Source: a virus. From it: a stretch of DNA of 64,000 nucleotides. How positions within the stretch are numbered: the stretch's first letter is position 1; every line of letters starts with the position of its first letter. The notes beneath the pieces were generated by a model, which saw nothing but the letters and a program-made list of their open reading frames with translations, had not been told where the DNA came from and made no database searches. The stretch is taken from positions 1 through 64,000 of IMG/VR virus record IMGVR_UViG_3300030109_003951; one strand, 5' to 3'. This document shows, piece after piece, positions 52,620-60,939 of this stretch. Both the position numbers and the translations under genes were made by a program.

Positions 52620-53024
52620 TTATACCCTCTTTACTTTTACGTTACCGCCTCTTGTTTTTATCTCGCCTTCCTTTGGCGGCTCTGATTCCTTTATAGGTTC
52701 TTCTACTGGTTCTGGTGGTAGCGGTGGTATTTCTTCCACAACTGGAAACGACACATGGTCGCCAAAAGAAACAGTAGCCGACTCAAATTTATTTTGAAAT
52801 ACAACCATTATTTCCTTTGTTAACTGCCCTTTGACTAATGGTGGGAACACCATAGCAAAAGTTCCTTGTGGAATATTACATTCCCACACTAATTTTATTT
52901 TTTCAGTATTAGTCATTTCCATGTATAGTTCTTCTGCCAATTGGTTGGCGACCTCTTTTAATTTCAATAAGTCTGAAAACTTCCATTCTTGCTTTTCTAT
53001 TTTTTTTATTATTTTATCTTTCAT
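52620..53024 (-). CDS. Small protein with Pro/Glu-rich tail
   Basis: ATG 53024 gives 134 residues (MKDKIIKKIEKQEWKF). The first 95 residues form a helix then strands (KIKLVWECNIPQGTFAMVF); the tail is Pro/Glu-rich (PPLPPEPVEEPIKE) and ends basic (GGNVKVKRV). No family is recognised. It overlaps the Cas4-like nuclease gene. Confidence 0.5.
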   Translation of the reverse strand: MKDKIIKKIEKQEWKFSDLLKLKEVANQLAEELYMEMTNTEKIKLVWECNIPQGTFAMVFPPLVKGQLTKEIMVVFQNKFESATVSFGDHVSFPVVEEIPPLPPEPVEEPIKESEPPKEGEIKTRGGNVKVKRV

Positions 53025-53884
53025 TACCAATCCTCCAATCCTGTTTCTCCTGCTGTTTCACATAGTCCTAAGAAAGAGCAGTGTTGACATTTTTTATAAT
53101 AAAAAGATGCTGGAAACTGATTGTTCTCATAAGCCCATATCAACTTAGCAAATCTTTTCTTTAGTGCTGTCGAAGAAGAATTTTTGACCTCCTCTAAATA
53201 GCAGTAATTACTTTCTGGATAATACCAACCCCATTTTGTTATAGGGCCAAATAAATTTTCTCCGTTTTCATCTACGGCTAATTCCATTAGCAATTTGTAA
53301 AAAGCCATCTCCCCTCTCATGTGACTGAGTTTAGTATCTTTCCAAAGTCCTGTTTTTAATTCCATAGGAAAGCAGTGACCGTCTTCGATAAAAACCCTAT
53401 CAATGATTCCTTGTAAATGTACAATGTAACTTCTTTTTAATTCGTATTTAGGGTCAGCATCAAAAGGAATAAGTAATTGTGCATCTAATCGTATTTCATT
53501 TTCAACGGGGATAAAAGAACTTAGTGCATCGTTTTCTTTAGATTGTAAAAACCTTTGAGTTTCAAAAGCAACTACATTGTCATAGACATCACCATAATCA
53601 TCTATAGGAAATAATGCTGTAAAATAATCATACAATTCATCTTCATTCATATTTTCTGCTTTCTTAATATCGAATTCATCCCATAAATTTTCATAAGCAT
53701 TGTGTACAGTAGAACCTTTAATCATTGCAGGAGAAGAATCTTGAGGCAACCTTTCTATGTATTGGTGTAGATATTGTCTATTACACCATTTAAAAGTGCT
53801 TAAAGACGATTTAGTAACCTTCAATATAGGTTTAGTGTCATCATCAAAATTTTCTGGGTTCCATTGGTATGTGTATTCTTGCAT
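53024..53884 (-). CDS. Cas4/RecB-like PD-(D/E)XK nuclease with PIP-like tail
   Basis: ATG 53884 gives 286 residues (MQEYTYQWNP). Signatures: SSLSTFKWCNRQY (first Cys, C34), GSTVHNAYENLW (catalytic His 61), PMELKTGLW (E-x-K core) and a C-terminal cluster CQHCSFLGLC. Four cysteines suggest an Fe-S cluster as in Cas4 and AddB. The protein ends GETGLEDW, close to a PCNA-binding box. It probably resects DNA ends in recombination or replication. There are no CRISPR elements here. Confidence 0.8.
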   Translation of the reverse strand: MQEYTYQWNPENFDDDTKPILKVTKSSLSTFKWCNRQYLHQYIERLPQDSSPAMIKGSTVHNAYENLWDEFDIKKAENMNEDELYDYFTALFPIDDYGDVYDNVVAFETQRFLQSKENDALSSFIPVENEIRLDAQLLIPFDADPKYELKRSYIVHLQGIIDRVFIEDGHCFPMELKTGLWKDTKLSHMRGEMAFYKLLMELAVDENGENLFGPITKWGWYYPESNYCYLEEVKNSSSTALKKRFAKLIWAYENNQFPASFYYKKCQHCSFLGLCETAGETGLEDW

Positions 53885-54051
53885 TATAATTCCTCCTTCC
53901 ATTCTTCAATTACTTGTTCTATTTTTGAAATTAAATTAATTATTTTTTTTTGATTGTTTGTTAAGACATTTACTTGTCCCTGTAAAGATTCTATTTTAAT
54001 TTGCATTCTAGTTACTTTTTTATCATCTCTAACTTCTTTCTTCCAAAACAT
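53884..54051 (-). CDS. 55-residue coiled-coil protein
   Basis: The minus-strand frame MFWKKEVRDDKKVTRM... to EEWKEEL is one continuous charged helix with hydrophobic heptad positions. Its start overlaps the polymerase C-subunit stop and its stop overlaps the nuclease ATG, so translation is probably coupled. No homologue recognised. Confidence 0.55.
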   Translation of the reverse strand: MFWKKEVRDDKKVTRMQIKIESLQGQVNVLTNNQKKIINLISKIEQVIEEWKEEL

Positions 54052-54854
54052 CAAAACCAATCCTCCAATGTTTTTTGTTTAGGGTCAGCATAAATATGAT
54101 ACATATCCCAACCCATTGCTTTGTATATAGGTTCGGCTTTGTTTATACAGTAACCTGCGTAATATTCGTAATCTATTTCTATTTTACCTTCATCTAATAA
54201 AGGTAATAATTCATTTTTTTCTTTGACTGAAATATAAGTAGCAACTCTAGAAGTCCCATCATTTAATGGGATTGTCTTAGGGCCAGATAATATGTTACAT
54301 TTGATTGTGATAAAAGAATCAGTTATGGGGTCGGACGAGTTCAAGTGTGTGTTATAATAAACTGCACCAGCAACTCCACCCGCTAATGTTGCATAATCAT
54401 TAATAGATTTCCTAAGCCTTGACCTCTTAAGAAAACTATCCATTTCTATTTTACCTTTCTTAATATTTTGATATGCTTGTTTTAAATACTTAGTAACTTC
54501 TTTTTCAGTTTTACCATTAGCCCACATTTTTAAAACCATCTCTTGTATAATTTTTGCAATGTGTATTTCAGTAGATTTCTTTACTGCAAATCCTGTAACT
54601 ACAAATTCTGGTTCATCTAAATGTTCACCATCTTTCCAAGATATAAAACCAGCATTACGGTTTTTAGTAATACCTATACCGAGAGAAGAATAAAACTTTT
54701 CAAACTCTAAAGTTACAGGGTGTTGGTCTAACCCAAGTATATTAGGAAATATTTCCCTAACCTGTTGATTAAGATAATTACACGTATCTTTAGCATGGTC
54801 TATCGACTCAACAGGACAAAACAAAGAATCAGTATGAGCGTATATTACTTTCAT
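54051..54854 (-). CDS. polB: DNA polymerase B, C-terminal subunit
   Basis: ATG 54854 follows GGAG with proper spacing. The 267-residue product opens MKVIYAHTDSLFC, which is polymerase motif C (normally YGDTDS) at residue 6, followed by LEFEKFYSSLGI, KNRNAGFISW and thumb-domain helices. It ends KQKTLEDWF, matching the PCNA-interacting consensus Q-x-x-L-x-x-W-F. The other half is encoded at 55313-56953, with two small genes between, so the active enzyme should be a two-chain complex. Confidence 0.9.
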   Translation of the reverse strand: MKVIYAHTDSLFCPVESIDHAKDTCNYLNQQVREIFPNILGLDQHPVTLEFEKFYSSLGIGITKNRNAGFISWKDGEHLDEPEFVVTGFAVKKSTEIHIAKIIQEMVLKMWANGKTEKEVTKYLKQAYQNIKKGKIEMDSFLKRSRLRKSINDYATLAGGVAGAVYYNTHLNSSDPITDSFITIKCNILSGPKTIPLNDGTSRVATYISVKEKNELLPLLDEGKIEIDYEYYAGYCINKAEPIYKAMGWDMYHIYADPKQKTLEDWF

Positions 54855-55096
54855 AAATTCAACTCCTTCCAGCATTTTTTATGATATTTTCTAGATGCCC
54901 AATCCTTGTGTGGTGCGCCTCCTCTACGGGCGAAACCAATGGGTTGTAATGCCCCACGACAATGTAAACAATAACCATGTGGAACCCACTCATAATCACA
55001 TTCTACACACACAACTAATCCCTTACCTTTTATTACTGTTTTATAAGCCTCAGTTCCTTTACATCTTCTACATATGTGTGTGGCCTCGTCACTCAT
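54851..55096 (-). CDS. Zinc-ribbon protein between polymerase halves
   Basis: ATG 55096 overlaps the upstream stop. The 81-residue product has CRRC ... CVEC and CLHC motifs (near residues 8-47) and an end SRKYHKKCWKEL. Several zinc sites are likely. It ends overlapping the polymerase C-subunit ATG (ATGA). It could be a polymerase accessory factor or a relic of a mobile insertion; neither is shown. Confidence 0.6.
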   Translation of the reverse strand: MSDEATHICRRCKGTEAYKTVIKGKGLVVCVECDYEWVPHGYCLHCRGALQPIGFARRGGAPHKDWASRKYHKKCWKELNL

Positions 55097-55313
55097 CCCA
55101 AACCCTCCATCTTGCAGGATAATCATATTTATTTAATCTGACAAATTCTTTGTGTCTTTTTAGAATGTTACTCAATCCTTGAATTGTAGGGCATGTCCTA
55201 AAATGCCTATCAACATAAATATCATAAATTTCTCTGGTGGTCATTTCACCATCACCTAATATATTTATTGCTTGTTGAATAATTCTCTGATATTTATTTT
55301 TTGCACTGGGCAT
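55089..55313 (-). CDS. Winged-helix-like protein between polymerase halves
   Basis: ATG 55313 overlaps the stop of the polymerase N-subunit (TAATG). The 74-residue product contains GDGEMTTREIYDIYVDRHFR, TIQGLSNILKRHKEFVRL and PARWRVWDE, compatible with a winged-helix DNA-binding domain. It overlaps the zinc-ribbon gene by eight bases. Function unknown. Confidence 0.55.
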   Translation of the reverse strand: MPSAKNKYQRIIQQAINILGDGEMTTREIYDIYVDRHFRTCPTIQGLSNILKRHKEFVRLNKYDYPARWRVWDE

Positions 55314-56953
55314 TATAATCCCTCCGCAACTTTAGCAGCATGTCTGATTGCTTCTCTAGCACTAGCAGTGATGCTGTTCGCTAAATCTGGGTCATACCAA
55401 CCAAACTTAGGAAACGCAGTTACCCCATAGAAACTCGCCATGAGTCTCTTTACAGCCATTTGATTGTTAAACCATTTTTGATGTTCTTCCTTAGTGTCTG
55501 CTTTTTTCATTTTAGACTTGTATTCATCTCTAAGTTGTTTAAGATTAAGAACAGACCTTGGTAATAAACCAAGTTTGTCTGTTTTGTAATATCGCATGTT
55601 CTTTTTAATTACAGGGCTAAAGTCCTGTGGTGTTGCCAAATTACAAGCAAACTCTGTAGGTGTGCGAGACTTAGTTTCCCAACTAATATTCCTAGCCATC
55701 ATCATAGAAGGATATAGTTGTGCAAAATCAAAAGCCGCAACATTACTATGCCTACCATGCGTTTTGTTTACTTCTGGGTCAAATATCATGGCCCCAGTAA
55801 CTTCTACTCTCTCAGCATCTTTATTACCTGTCGGCACTTTCCAATCAGCATGTCTCATGAAGTAAATGCCTCCCATGTGAGAAGCATAAAAACACGCACT
55901 AAATGGTGCAACTAGTAATCTTTGTAATGCTAATATAGATTCTGATATTGCATTATCTTCATCTATGCGTTTTAGTAAAGCAACATCTTGAATATTATAA
56001 TCTAAATAATTTTGAGTATCTTCTAACCAAGCCCTTCTAAAGAATTCGTTTTTGTCTGTGAATTTAGAATCTTTCTTTTTACCTTCCCCGAATAAAAGAT
56101 TACCAACAAAATCTAAAGCAGTAGATGGAAGTGTGCCACGTTGAGCATCGTTCCATTGTCTTTCAAATGCATGGTCTAAGTTTAAACACAATCTACCATA
56201 GATAGGTTGAGATATAGGTGATATTTGATTCCATGCCTTTTTGTTGGGTTTGACCAACCCTATAGGAGATAGTCTACTAATATCAATATTATTTTCTTCT
56301 AACCTTTCAAACAACTTAGGAATATCTGCTTGTAATCCAAACCATGCAATCAACATGTCTGGGTCTTGTTCTTCCATATCAGAAACGAAAGCCTCAAGCA
56401 TATCTTCTTCTGAATTAAAATGATATTCCGCAGCATCGACTACAATCATATCTAGTTTAGCATCTTTGGGAGTCCAATAGTATAAGTTTATGCAATCTGC
56501 ATAATTATCGTAAACTGCAATAGTTGTTATCGCCCCATCATATTTACCTGTGTTCATCCATTCCATATCCCAATACCACTTACGTAAATCATACTCTGGT
56601 ATTTCAGTCATTTTATCAATACAATAACGATGTGTAAAATTAACATCTGCTTCATACGTTTTGTCAAAGTATTTTCTAGCGGTTCTAATATCATTATATT
56701 TAGTAACCATAACTTTAGTCAAAGGTTGGTTTTCCAAATTAACATGGCTAGTTCTTTCATAAATAAACTCTTGAGGTAGTTTCATCTTTCTACCTTGAGA
56801 ATTAGTAACACTGATGTTATATGCTTGCGGCATTCTTTCGTCAGAACCAACATAAAAATACGGTCTAAAATCAGTGACTTCTTTTTCTAATCTATTACCA
56901 TTTTCATCACGCCATCTAAGATAAATAGTGTTATCTTTATGTGTGATAATCAT
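55313..56953 (-). CDS. polB: DNA polymerase B, N-terminal subunit
   Basis: ATG 56953 gives 546 residues. Exonuclease motifs: WYWDMEW (D129, E131) for ExoI and YNIQD (Y319, D323) for ExoIII; ExoII (AWFGLQAD) is atypical, lacking the usual N-x-x-x-F-D. Polymerase motif A is AAFDFAQLYPSMM (D409) and motif B is KRLMASFYG (K502 to G510). It stops at ASAREAIRHAAKVAEGL, just before motif C, which begins the second subunit. Intact family B enzymes continue directly. It overlaps the winged-helix gene by one base and follows the clamp gene. Confidence 0.95.
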   Translation of the reverse strand: MIITHKDNTIYLRWRDENGNRLEKEVTDFRPYFYVGSDERMPQAYNISVTNSQGRKMKLPQEFIYERTSHVNLENQPLTKVMVTKYNDIRTARKYFDKTYEADVNFTHRYCIDKMTEIPEYDLRKWYWDMEWMNTGKYDGAITTIAVYDNYADCINLYYWTPKDAKLDMIVVDAAEYHFNSEEDMLEAFVSDMEEQDPDMLIAWFGLQADIPKLFERLEENNIDISRLSPIGLVKPNKKAWNQISPISQPIYGRLCLNLDHAFERQWNDAQRGTLPSTALDFVGNLLFGEGKKKDSKFTDKNEFFRRAWLEDTQNYLDYNIQDVALLKRIDEDNAISESILALQRLLVAPFSACFYASHMGGIYFMRHADWKVPTGNKDAERVEVTGAMIFDPEVNKTHGRHSNVAAFDFAQLYPSMMMARNISWETKSRTPTEFACNLATPQDFSPVIKKNMRYYKTDKLGLLPRSVLNLKQLRDEYKSKMKKADTKEEHQKWFNNQMAVKRLMASFYGVTAFPKFGWYDPDLANSITASAREAIRHAAKVAEGL

Positions 56954-56958
56954 GTGTC

Positions 56959-57714
56959 TCAACTCATGTACGGTGCTACAACAATAGCAGCGAAATCTGT
57001 GCTTGCAAATAACGGCATGTCATCATGTAATCTCAAATTGATTCTATTATTCCATTCGTTTTCACTTTGAAATAAAACATGAATAGGTGCTGCAAAAGGA
57101 ACAGTAGCAGCATTACCACTATGTTCTCTCATTTGTAATTCGTTAGATATTTTTCTTTGGCCTTTAGATGCCTGTAAATATAGTCTTTCATTGGGGTGAA
57201 AGTTCAAAACATAATTAGATGCTCCCACTGTGTCACAAGCCTTAATAGATTGAGTTAAACTATCGACATCTAAATTTACTGTTAAGTCATATTTAGTTGA
57301 ACCGAATGTAAAGTCTGGCCCAAAACCCTCATCAATCCAATTAATCAACTTAGGGCTAAACCTATCAATAGCCGATTCATTTTCATGATGTGCAACTAAA
57401 GGAACTGTTGCAGAATCACTATCTTGTAATATTGTCAAAACACTACCAACCTCAAACTCAACTTCTCCAGAAAAGGTTTTCAACATCGGTAATATTTCTA
57501 AATCTAAAACAAACTGAACATCTTCTGCGTTGTCTAAAACTATCTTATATGCTACAGCGACAGAGTTTGCCCTATTAGCACTAAGTAAATATAAATTGTT
57601 ATCTTCAATTTTACAAGTTATTTGAGAAGACAACTCACCATTTTTATCGCCCCATTTACCTTTCATGGTACAATACTTGATTCCCTTTAGAAAACTATCC
57701 ATGTTTATTATCAT
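56959..57714 (-). CDS. Sliding clamp (PCNA-like)
   Basis: ATG 57714 follows GGAGG and gives 251 residues, the usual PCNA length. The pattern is two repeated alpha/beta domains with LSSQITCKIEDNNLYLLSAN in the first and a C-terminal MPLFASTDFAAIVVAPYMS. The last resembles the conserved PCNA end (strand then A-P-x). The sequence is divergent, but its place between polymerase and recombinase genes and the presence of a clamp loader support the call. It should tether the polymerase and other PIP-box proteins. Confidence 0.75.
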   Translation of the reverse strand: MIINMDSFLKGIKYCTMKGKWGDKNGELSSQITCKIEDNNLYLLSANRANSVAVAYKIVLDNAEDVQFVLDLEILPMLKTFSGEVEFEVGSVLTILQDSDSATVPLVAHHENESAIDRFSPKLINWIDEGFGPDFTFGSTKYDLTVNLDVDSLTQSIKACDTVGASNYVLNFHPNERLYLQASKGQRKISNELQMREHSGNAATVPFAAPIHVLFQSENEWNNRINLRLHDDMPLFASTDFAAIVVAPYMS

Positions 57715-58547
57715 ATAGTCCCCTCCTTCAATGGCGGGATTCCTTCCCACTTAACTTCATTCTTTTGATGGTCAACTGCTAAAACTTTGAATGTTTTACC
57801 AACACTTAATGTATTAGATTTAGATGAAAGTATTTCTGCTGAATATTCTACACTGTTTAATTTTTTAGTTTTAGTCATCCTAATTTCGTGGCTAAATCTA
57901 GCAGGAGTGCTTTTATGCCAATCTGCTTCTTTACCAACTGGATTAGGATTGTTTATTCCTTCATATACATCTTTCATGTGTGTAATGAAAAACACATCAC
58001 ATTCTAAAGCATCAACCTTGTCTAATAATAAATTATAATGTCTGTTTCTTTTACCGTACAAAATAGGTAGAAACTTAAAGTCTGTTTCTTTTTTACCTTT
58101 AGTTAAAGTATCAAAACATCTGACTAACCATTTATCTACACCATCAAATACAAATTTGTATTTATCACCGAAGTCACCATTCTTAACTCTACGAACAAAA
58201 GCCTCAGCCAACTTTTCACTTTGAGCAAAATTTGGCGAGCCATCTTCATTAAAGCAATGGGGGTCAAACACAATTATGTGGTCACTAGAATCCCAGTTGT
58301 TTCTCCACGTAGGTTCACAACCATTATCCCAATCTAATGCTATTACTTTCCAACCATCTTTAATTTCTTGTTCTGTCAAACAATCCAAGGCTACACCAGA
58401 CTTTCCAGACTTAGGCTCACCGTGAATTCCAACTCTCAGAAAAGACCTGTTTCTTTTATTCATAGCCTTTAATCTTCTATCTATTTCATCACATTGTTTT
58501 TTAAATTCTTCTTCAGAATTAGTTCCTAATTTAAACGCACTTTGCAT
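57711..58547 (-). CDS. RecA/RadA-like ATPase (Sak4 type)
   Basis: ATG 58547 has GGAG upstream and gives 278 residues. Walker A is GEPKSGKS (43-50) and Walker B is YKFVFDGVDKW. Later segments include CDVFFITHMKDVYEG and RFSHEIRMTK. This is a short RecA-core ATPase like phage Sak4 annealing-recombination proteins, lacking the N-terminal domain of host RadA. It probably promotes strand annealing in viral DNA replication. It overlaps the clamp gene by four bases. Confidence 0.75.
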   Translation of the reverse strand: MQSAFKLGTNSEEEFKKQCDEIDRRLKAMNKRNRSFLRVGIHGEPKSGKSGVALDCLTEQEIKDGWKVIALDWDNGCEPTWRNNWDSSDHIIVFDPHCFNEDGSPNFAQSEKLAEAFVRRVKNGDFGDKYKFVFDGVDKWLVRCFDTLTKGKKETDFKFLPILYGKRNRHYNLLLDKVDALECDVFFITHMKDVYEGINNPNPVGKEADWHKSTPARFSHEIRMTKTKKLNSVEYSAEILSSKSNTLSVGKTFKVLAVDHQKNEVKWEGIPPLKEGTI

Positions 58548-58692
58548 ATTTATTTCTCCTGTAATTTTTGTCGAAGGAAACAAGTTCATGGGGTCGTAAT
58601 CCACTATTTCCGAAACGGAAGTGTTTTCTTGTTATTCACGGATAAACCTTCTATCAAAGGGGTTGCGAGGGTGCCCCCCTTTTGACTTTAAA
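58548..58692. other. Intergenic region with two hairpins
   Basis: No gene is seen in these 145 bases. An 8-bp stem with an AAA loop lies at 58605-58623 (TTCCG/CGGAA core). A second, AAAGGGG (58656-58662) with CCCCTTT (58676-58682), lies just after the stop of the gene at 58693 on the minus strand and may end its transcript. The region may also hold the promoter for the 57711-58547 gene. Confidence 0.4.
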
Positions 58693-60006
58693 TCACCACC
58701 AGTCATCATCAGTGCTTTCTACACTGACTACAATAGGTTCTCCCTTTCTTTCTTGTACTAATAATCCATAAACATTAATTGTTACTGGGTTGACAATAGT
58801 TTCACCTGTATCTTCATCAATAGTTTCTCTTTGTGATGTTCTACCAATAATTAAGATTTGACTGCCTACACCAAAGTCTAAATCAATGTGAGGCGGTAGC
58901 CAACAAACTGTGTCTTCATATTGATTAACATCATAATTATAATTGTCTAAAGATGCAAGCCAAATAGTTCTGTTACCAACTTTGTTTGGAGATGGTTGCA
59001 TATTTGTAACCATACCATCAGTGATAACCAATCTTTCAGCATAAGGTCTTGTTAAAGAATTATTATGATACATGTCTATATTCACTAAGTTTGTAGTCAT
59101 ACCACCCATACAATTTTGAATAAGTTCCATAACATTTGGAGTTACTGCAATTTTATCATCATGTTCATCTGGTAATTGGCTATTAATCATTAAAGAATCT
59201 AATGACCTAACTGTACCATAAACAACATTTCTTTCTTCATTCCAAACACCTGTAAAGTATAATGGTTCATACAACGGAACTTTTTCTGCAAATTCTGTTG
59301 CTACTAAACTACCACCTTTGTCTCTAAGTTGAACTGGCCAATATTTAGGGCTTTCATCATTTGGCCCTTGACCAATAAAGTGTGCTTTACGTGTATTGTC
59401 AGTTAATGGTAATGGTTTACAATATGATGGGTTTTTATCACCATTTTGGAATTTTTCTGTTAAATCAATTGGTGTAGCCCAACCAAGTTCAAATTCCCAA
59501 GATGCATCTTTAATTCTATTGAACCAATTCTCATCTAATGGTTTACCAGCAATCGTAGTGTTACGAACTGTTTCTTCACCATTTGCAATGTAACTGTTTT
59601 GATAACCTGCTTCTGTTTTAGTAGTAAGTGAAATACCATATGGTCTACTATTAACTTCTATACCATTACGATAAACACCTTCTAAATCATGCTCACAAGC
59701 AGCCTTAATCATATCTCTAGGATATTGCATGTTATTACGAACATCTTCCATACCTACAAATACACCAAAACCTCTTTTGATAAAAGAGCCACCTGTGTTT
59801 GAAACATTAACTGTGTTTCTTTGCATTGCCCTTCTACGCCCAGATACCCAATTTCTAAACAAGGCTCTTATTTGCAAAGAGTCTGTCTCTTTATTGAAAT
59901 TGTGTTTTTGCACTATCTCTTCTATTTTTTCTGTCACCGCACTAGCATCCATTTCAAACATTCGTGCTGTATTCTCTATCTCTTCTATATCGTTTTCCCA
60001 ATACAT
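58693..60006 (-). CDS. Putative single-stranded DNA-binding protein
   Basis: The 437-residue product has a helical start (about residues 1-60) and then beta-rich segments compatible with OB folds (GFGVFVGMEDVR, YFTGVWNEERNVVYGTV, SQILIIGRTSQRET). It ends STDDDWW, an acidic aromatic tail like those by which SSB proteins bind partners. Between clamp loader and recombinase genes, an RPA-type role is plausible. No certain family motif is seen. Confidence 0.55.
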   Translation of the reverse strand: MYWENDIEEIENTARMFEMDASAVTEKIEEIVQKHNFNKETDSLQIRALFRNWVSGRRRAMQRNTVNVSNTGGSFIKRGFGVFVGMEDVRNNMQYPRDMIKAACEHDLEGVYRNGIEVNSRPYGISLTTKTEAGYQNSYIANGEETVRNTTIAGKPLDENWFNRIKDASWEFELGWATPIDLTEKFQNGDKNPSYCKPLPLTDNTRKAHFIGQGPNDESPKYWPVQLRDKGGSLVATEFAEKVPLYEPLYFTGVWNEERNVVYGTVRSLDSLMINSQLPDEHDDKIAVTPNVMELIQNCMGGMTTNLVNIDMYHNNSLTRPYAERLVITDGMVTNMQPSPNKVGNRTIWLASLDNYNYDVNQYEDTVCWLPPHIDLDFGVGSQILIIGRTSQRETIDEDTGETIVNPVTINVYGLLVQERKGEPIVVSVESTDDDWW

Positions 60007-60018
60007 ATTTTTTCCTCC

Positions 60019-60939
60019 TTATATTTTTATTGATGCTACTAACCAAGACAACAAAACTCTTGGTGTCATGTTAGTGCTTCTCCATTCTGCTTCACCTATG
60101 GCTCGCAAGAAAATGAATTTCTTATTGTAATCAATCTCATCTCTCATCACAACTTCATGTAAACCAGAGCAAATCTCTTGTAGAGATTGACCTTCTCTAT
60201 TCATGTCCGATAATAGTTCTAACGCATCAATCCTATTACCGTCAATTATCTTGTGTACTACTTCTGAATATCCTTTCAGACTTTGAACAACTTGAACCCC
60301 TAAAGGTCTACCAGAAATCAAAGCCGCTTGCAATTCAGTCAACACCCTACGGACATCCCCATTGTACGCACTTATAAAGTGGAACAAAACTTTTTCCTCA
60401 ATGTTTGGAATTTGCTCGTTTTTCAAACATCGCATAACTAAGTCAAAAATTCTCTGGTCAGTTAATCTTTGGAAAAAGTAGTTAGCACATCTTGATTGAA
60501 TCGGGTGAATAATTTTGTTTCTGTCATTACAGGTAATAATAAATCTAACATTGTTAGAGTATCTTTCCATGACTCTCTTCAATGCATTCTGAGCATCTGT
60601 TGTCATACCATCCATTTCATCTAAATGTATAATCTTAAAAGGAACATCACCAATCTTCATAGTTTGTGCAAACTCTCTTATTTGAGTTCTAACAACTTCT
60701 AACTTTCTATCGTCACTAGCGTTGATTTCTAAAAAGTTATCCATGTATTCCCCTAACAACTCTTTTCCTAACACCATCGCTGCTGCTGTTTTACCAACAC
60801 CTGCTGGCCCAAACAACAAAAGGTGTGGCATGTCTTTATGCTCAATCCACCCTTCGGCATCTAGTCTAAAACTATCTTGTCCTATGATGTCTCCTAATCT
60901 TTCTGGTCTGTATTTTTCTGCCCATAATTCACTTCTCAT
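60019..60939 (-). CDS. Clamp loader, replication factor C small subunit
   Basis: The 306-residue product is a clear AAA+ clamp loader: WAEKYRPERLGDIIGQ (N-terminal RFC box), GPAGVGKT (residues 44-51), IIHLDEMDGMTTDAQNAL (Walker B and RFC box), FIITCNDRNKIIHPIQSRC (sensor 1 and SRC). It opens the sliding clamp and loads it on primed DNA. Length is typical. It overlaps the next gene by four bases; that neighbour might serve as its partner. Confidence 0.95.
   Translation of the reverse strand: MRSELWAEKYRPERLGDIIGQDSFRLDAEGWIEHKDMPHLLLFGPAGVGKTAAAMVLGKELLGEYMDNFLEINASDDRKLEVVRTQIREFAQTMKIGDVPFKIIHLDEMDGMTTDAQNALKRVMERYSNNVRFIITCNDRNKIIHPIQSRCANYFFQRLTDQRIFDLVMRCLKNEQIPNIEEKVLFHFISAYNGDVRRVLTELQAALISGRPLGVQVVQSLKGYSEVVHKIIDGNRIDALELLSDMNREGQSLQEICSGLHEVVMRDEIDYNKKFIFLRAIGEAEWRSTNMTPRVLLSWLVASIKI

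Noticed and set aside
53024-53884. Cas4-like nuclease as evidence for a CRISPR system
   Set aside because: No repeats, Cas1, Cas2 or effector are present; Cas4-like nucleases are common in virus replication modules.
54051-56953. Intein in the split polymerase
   Set aside because: Neither half has splice-junction Cys/Ser/Asn residues or intein blocks; the intervening genes are separate winged-helix and zinc-ribbon frames.
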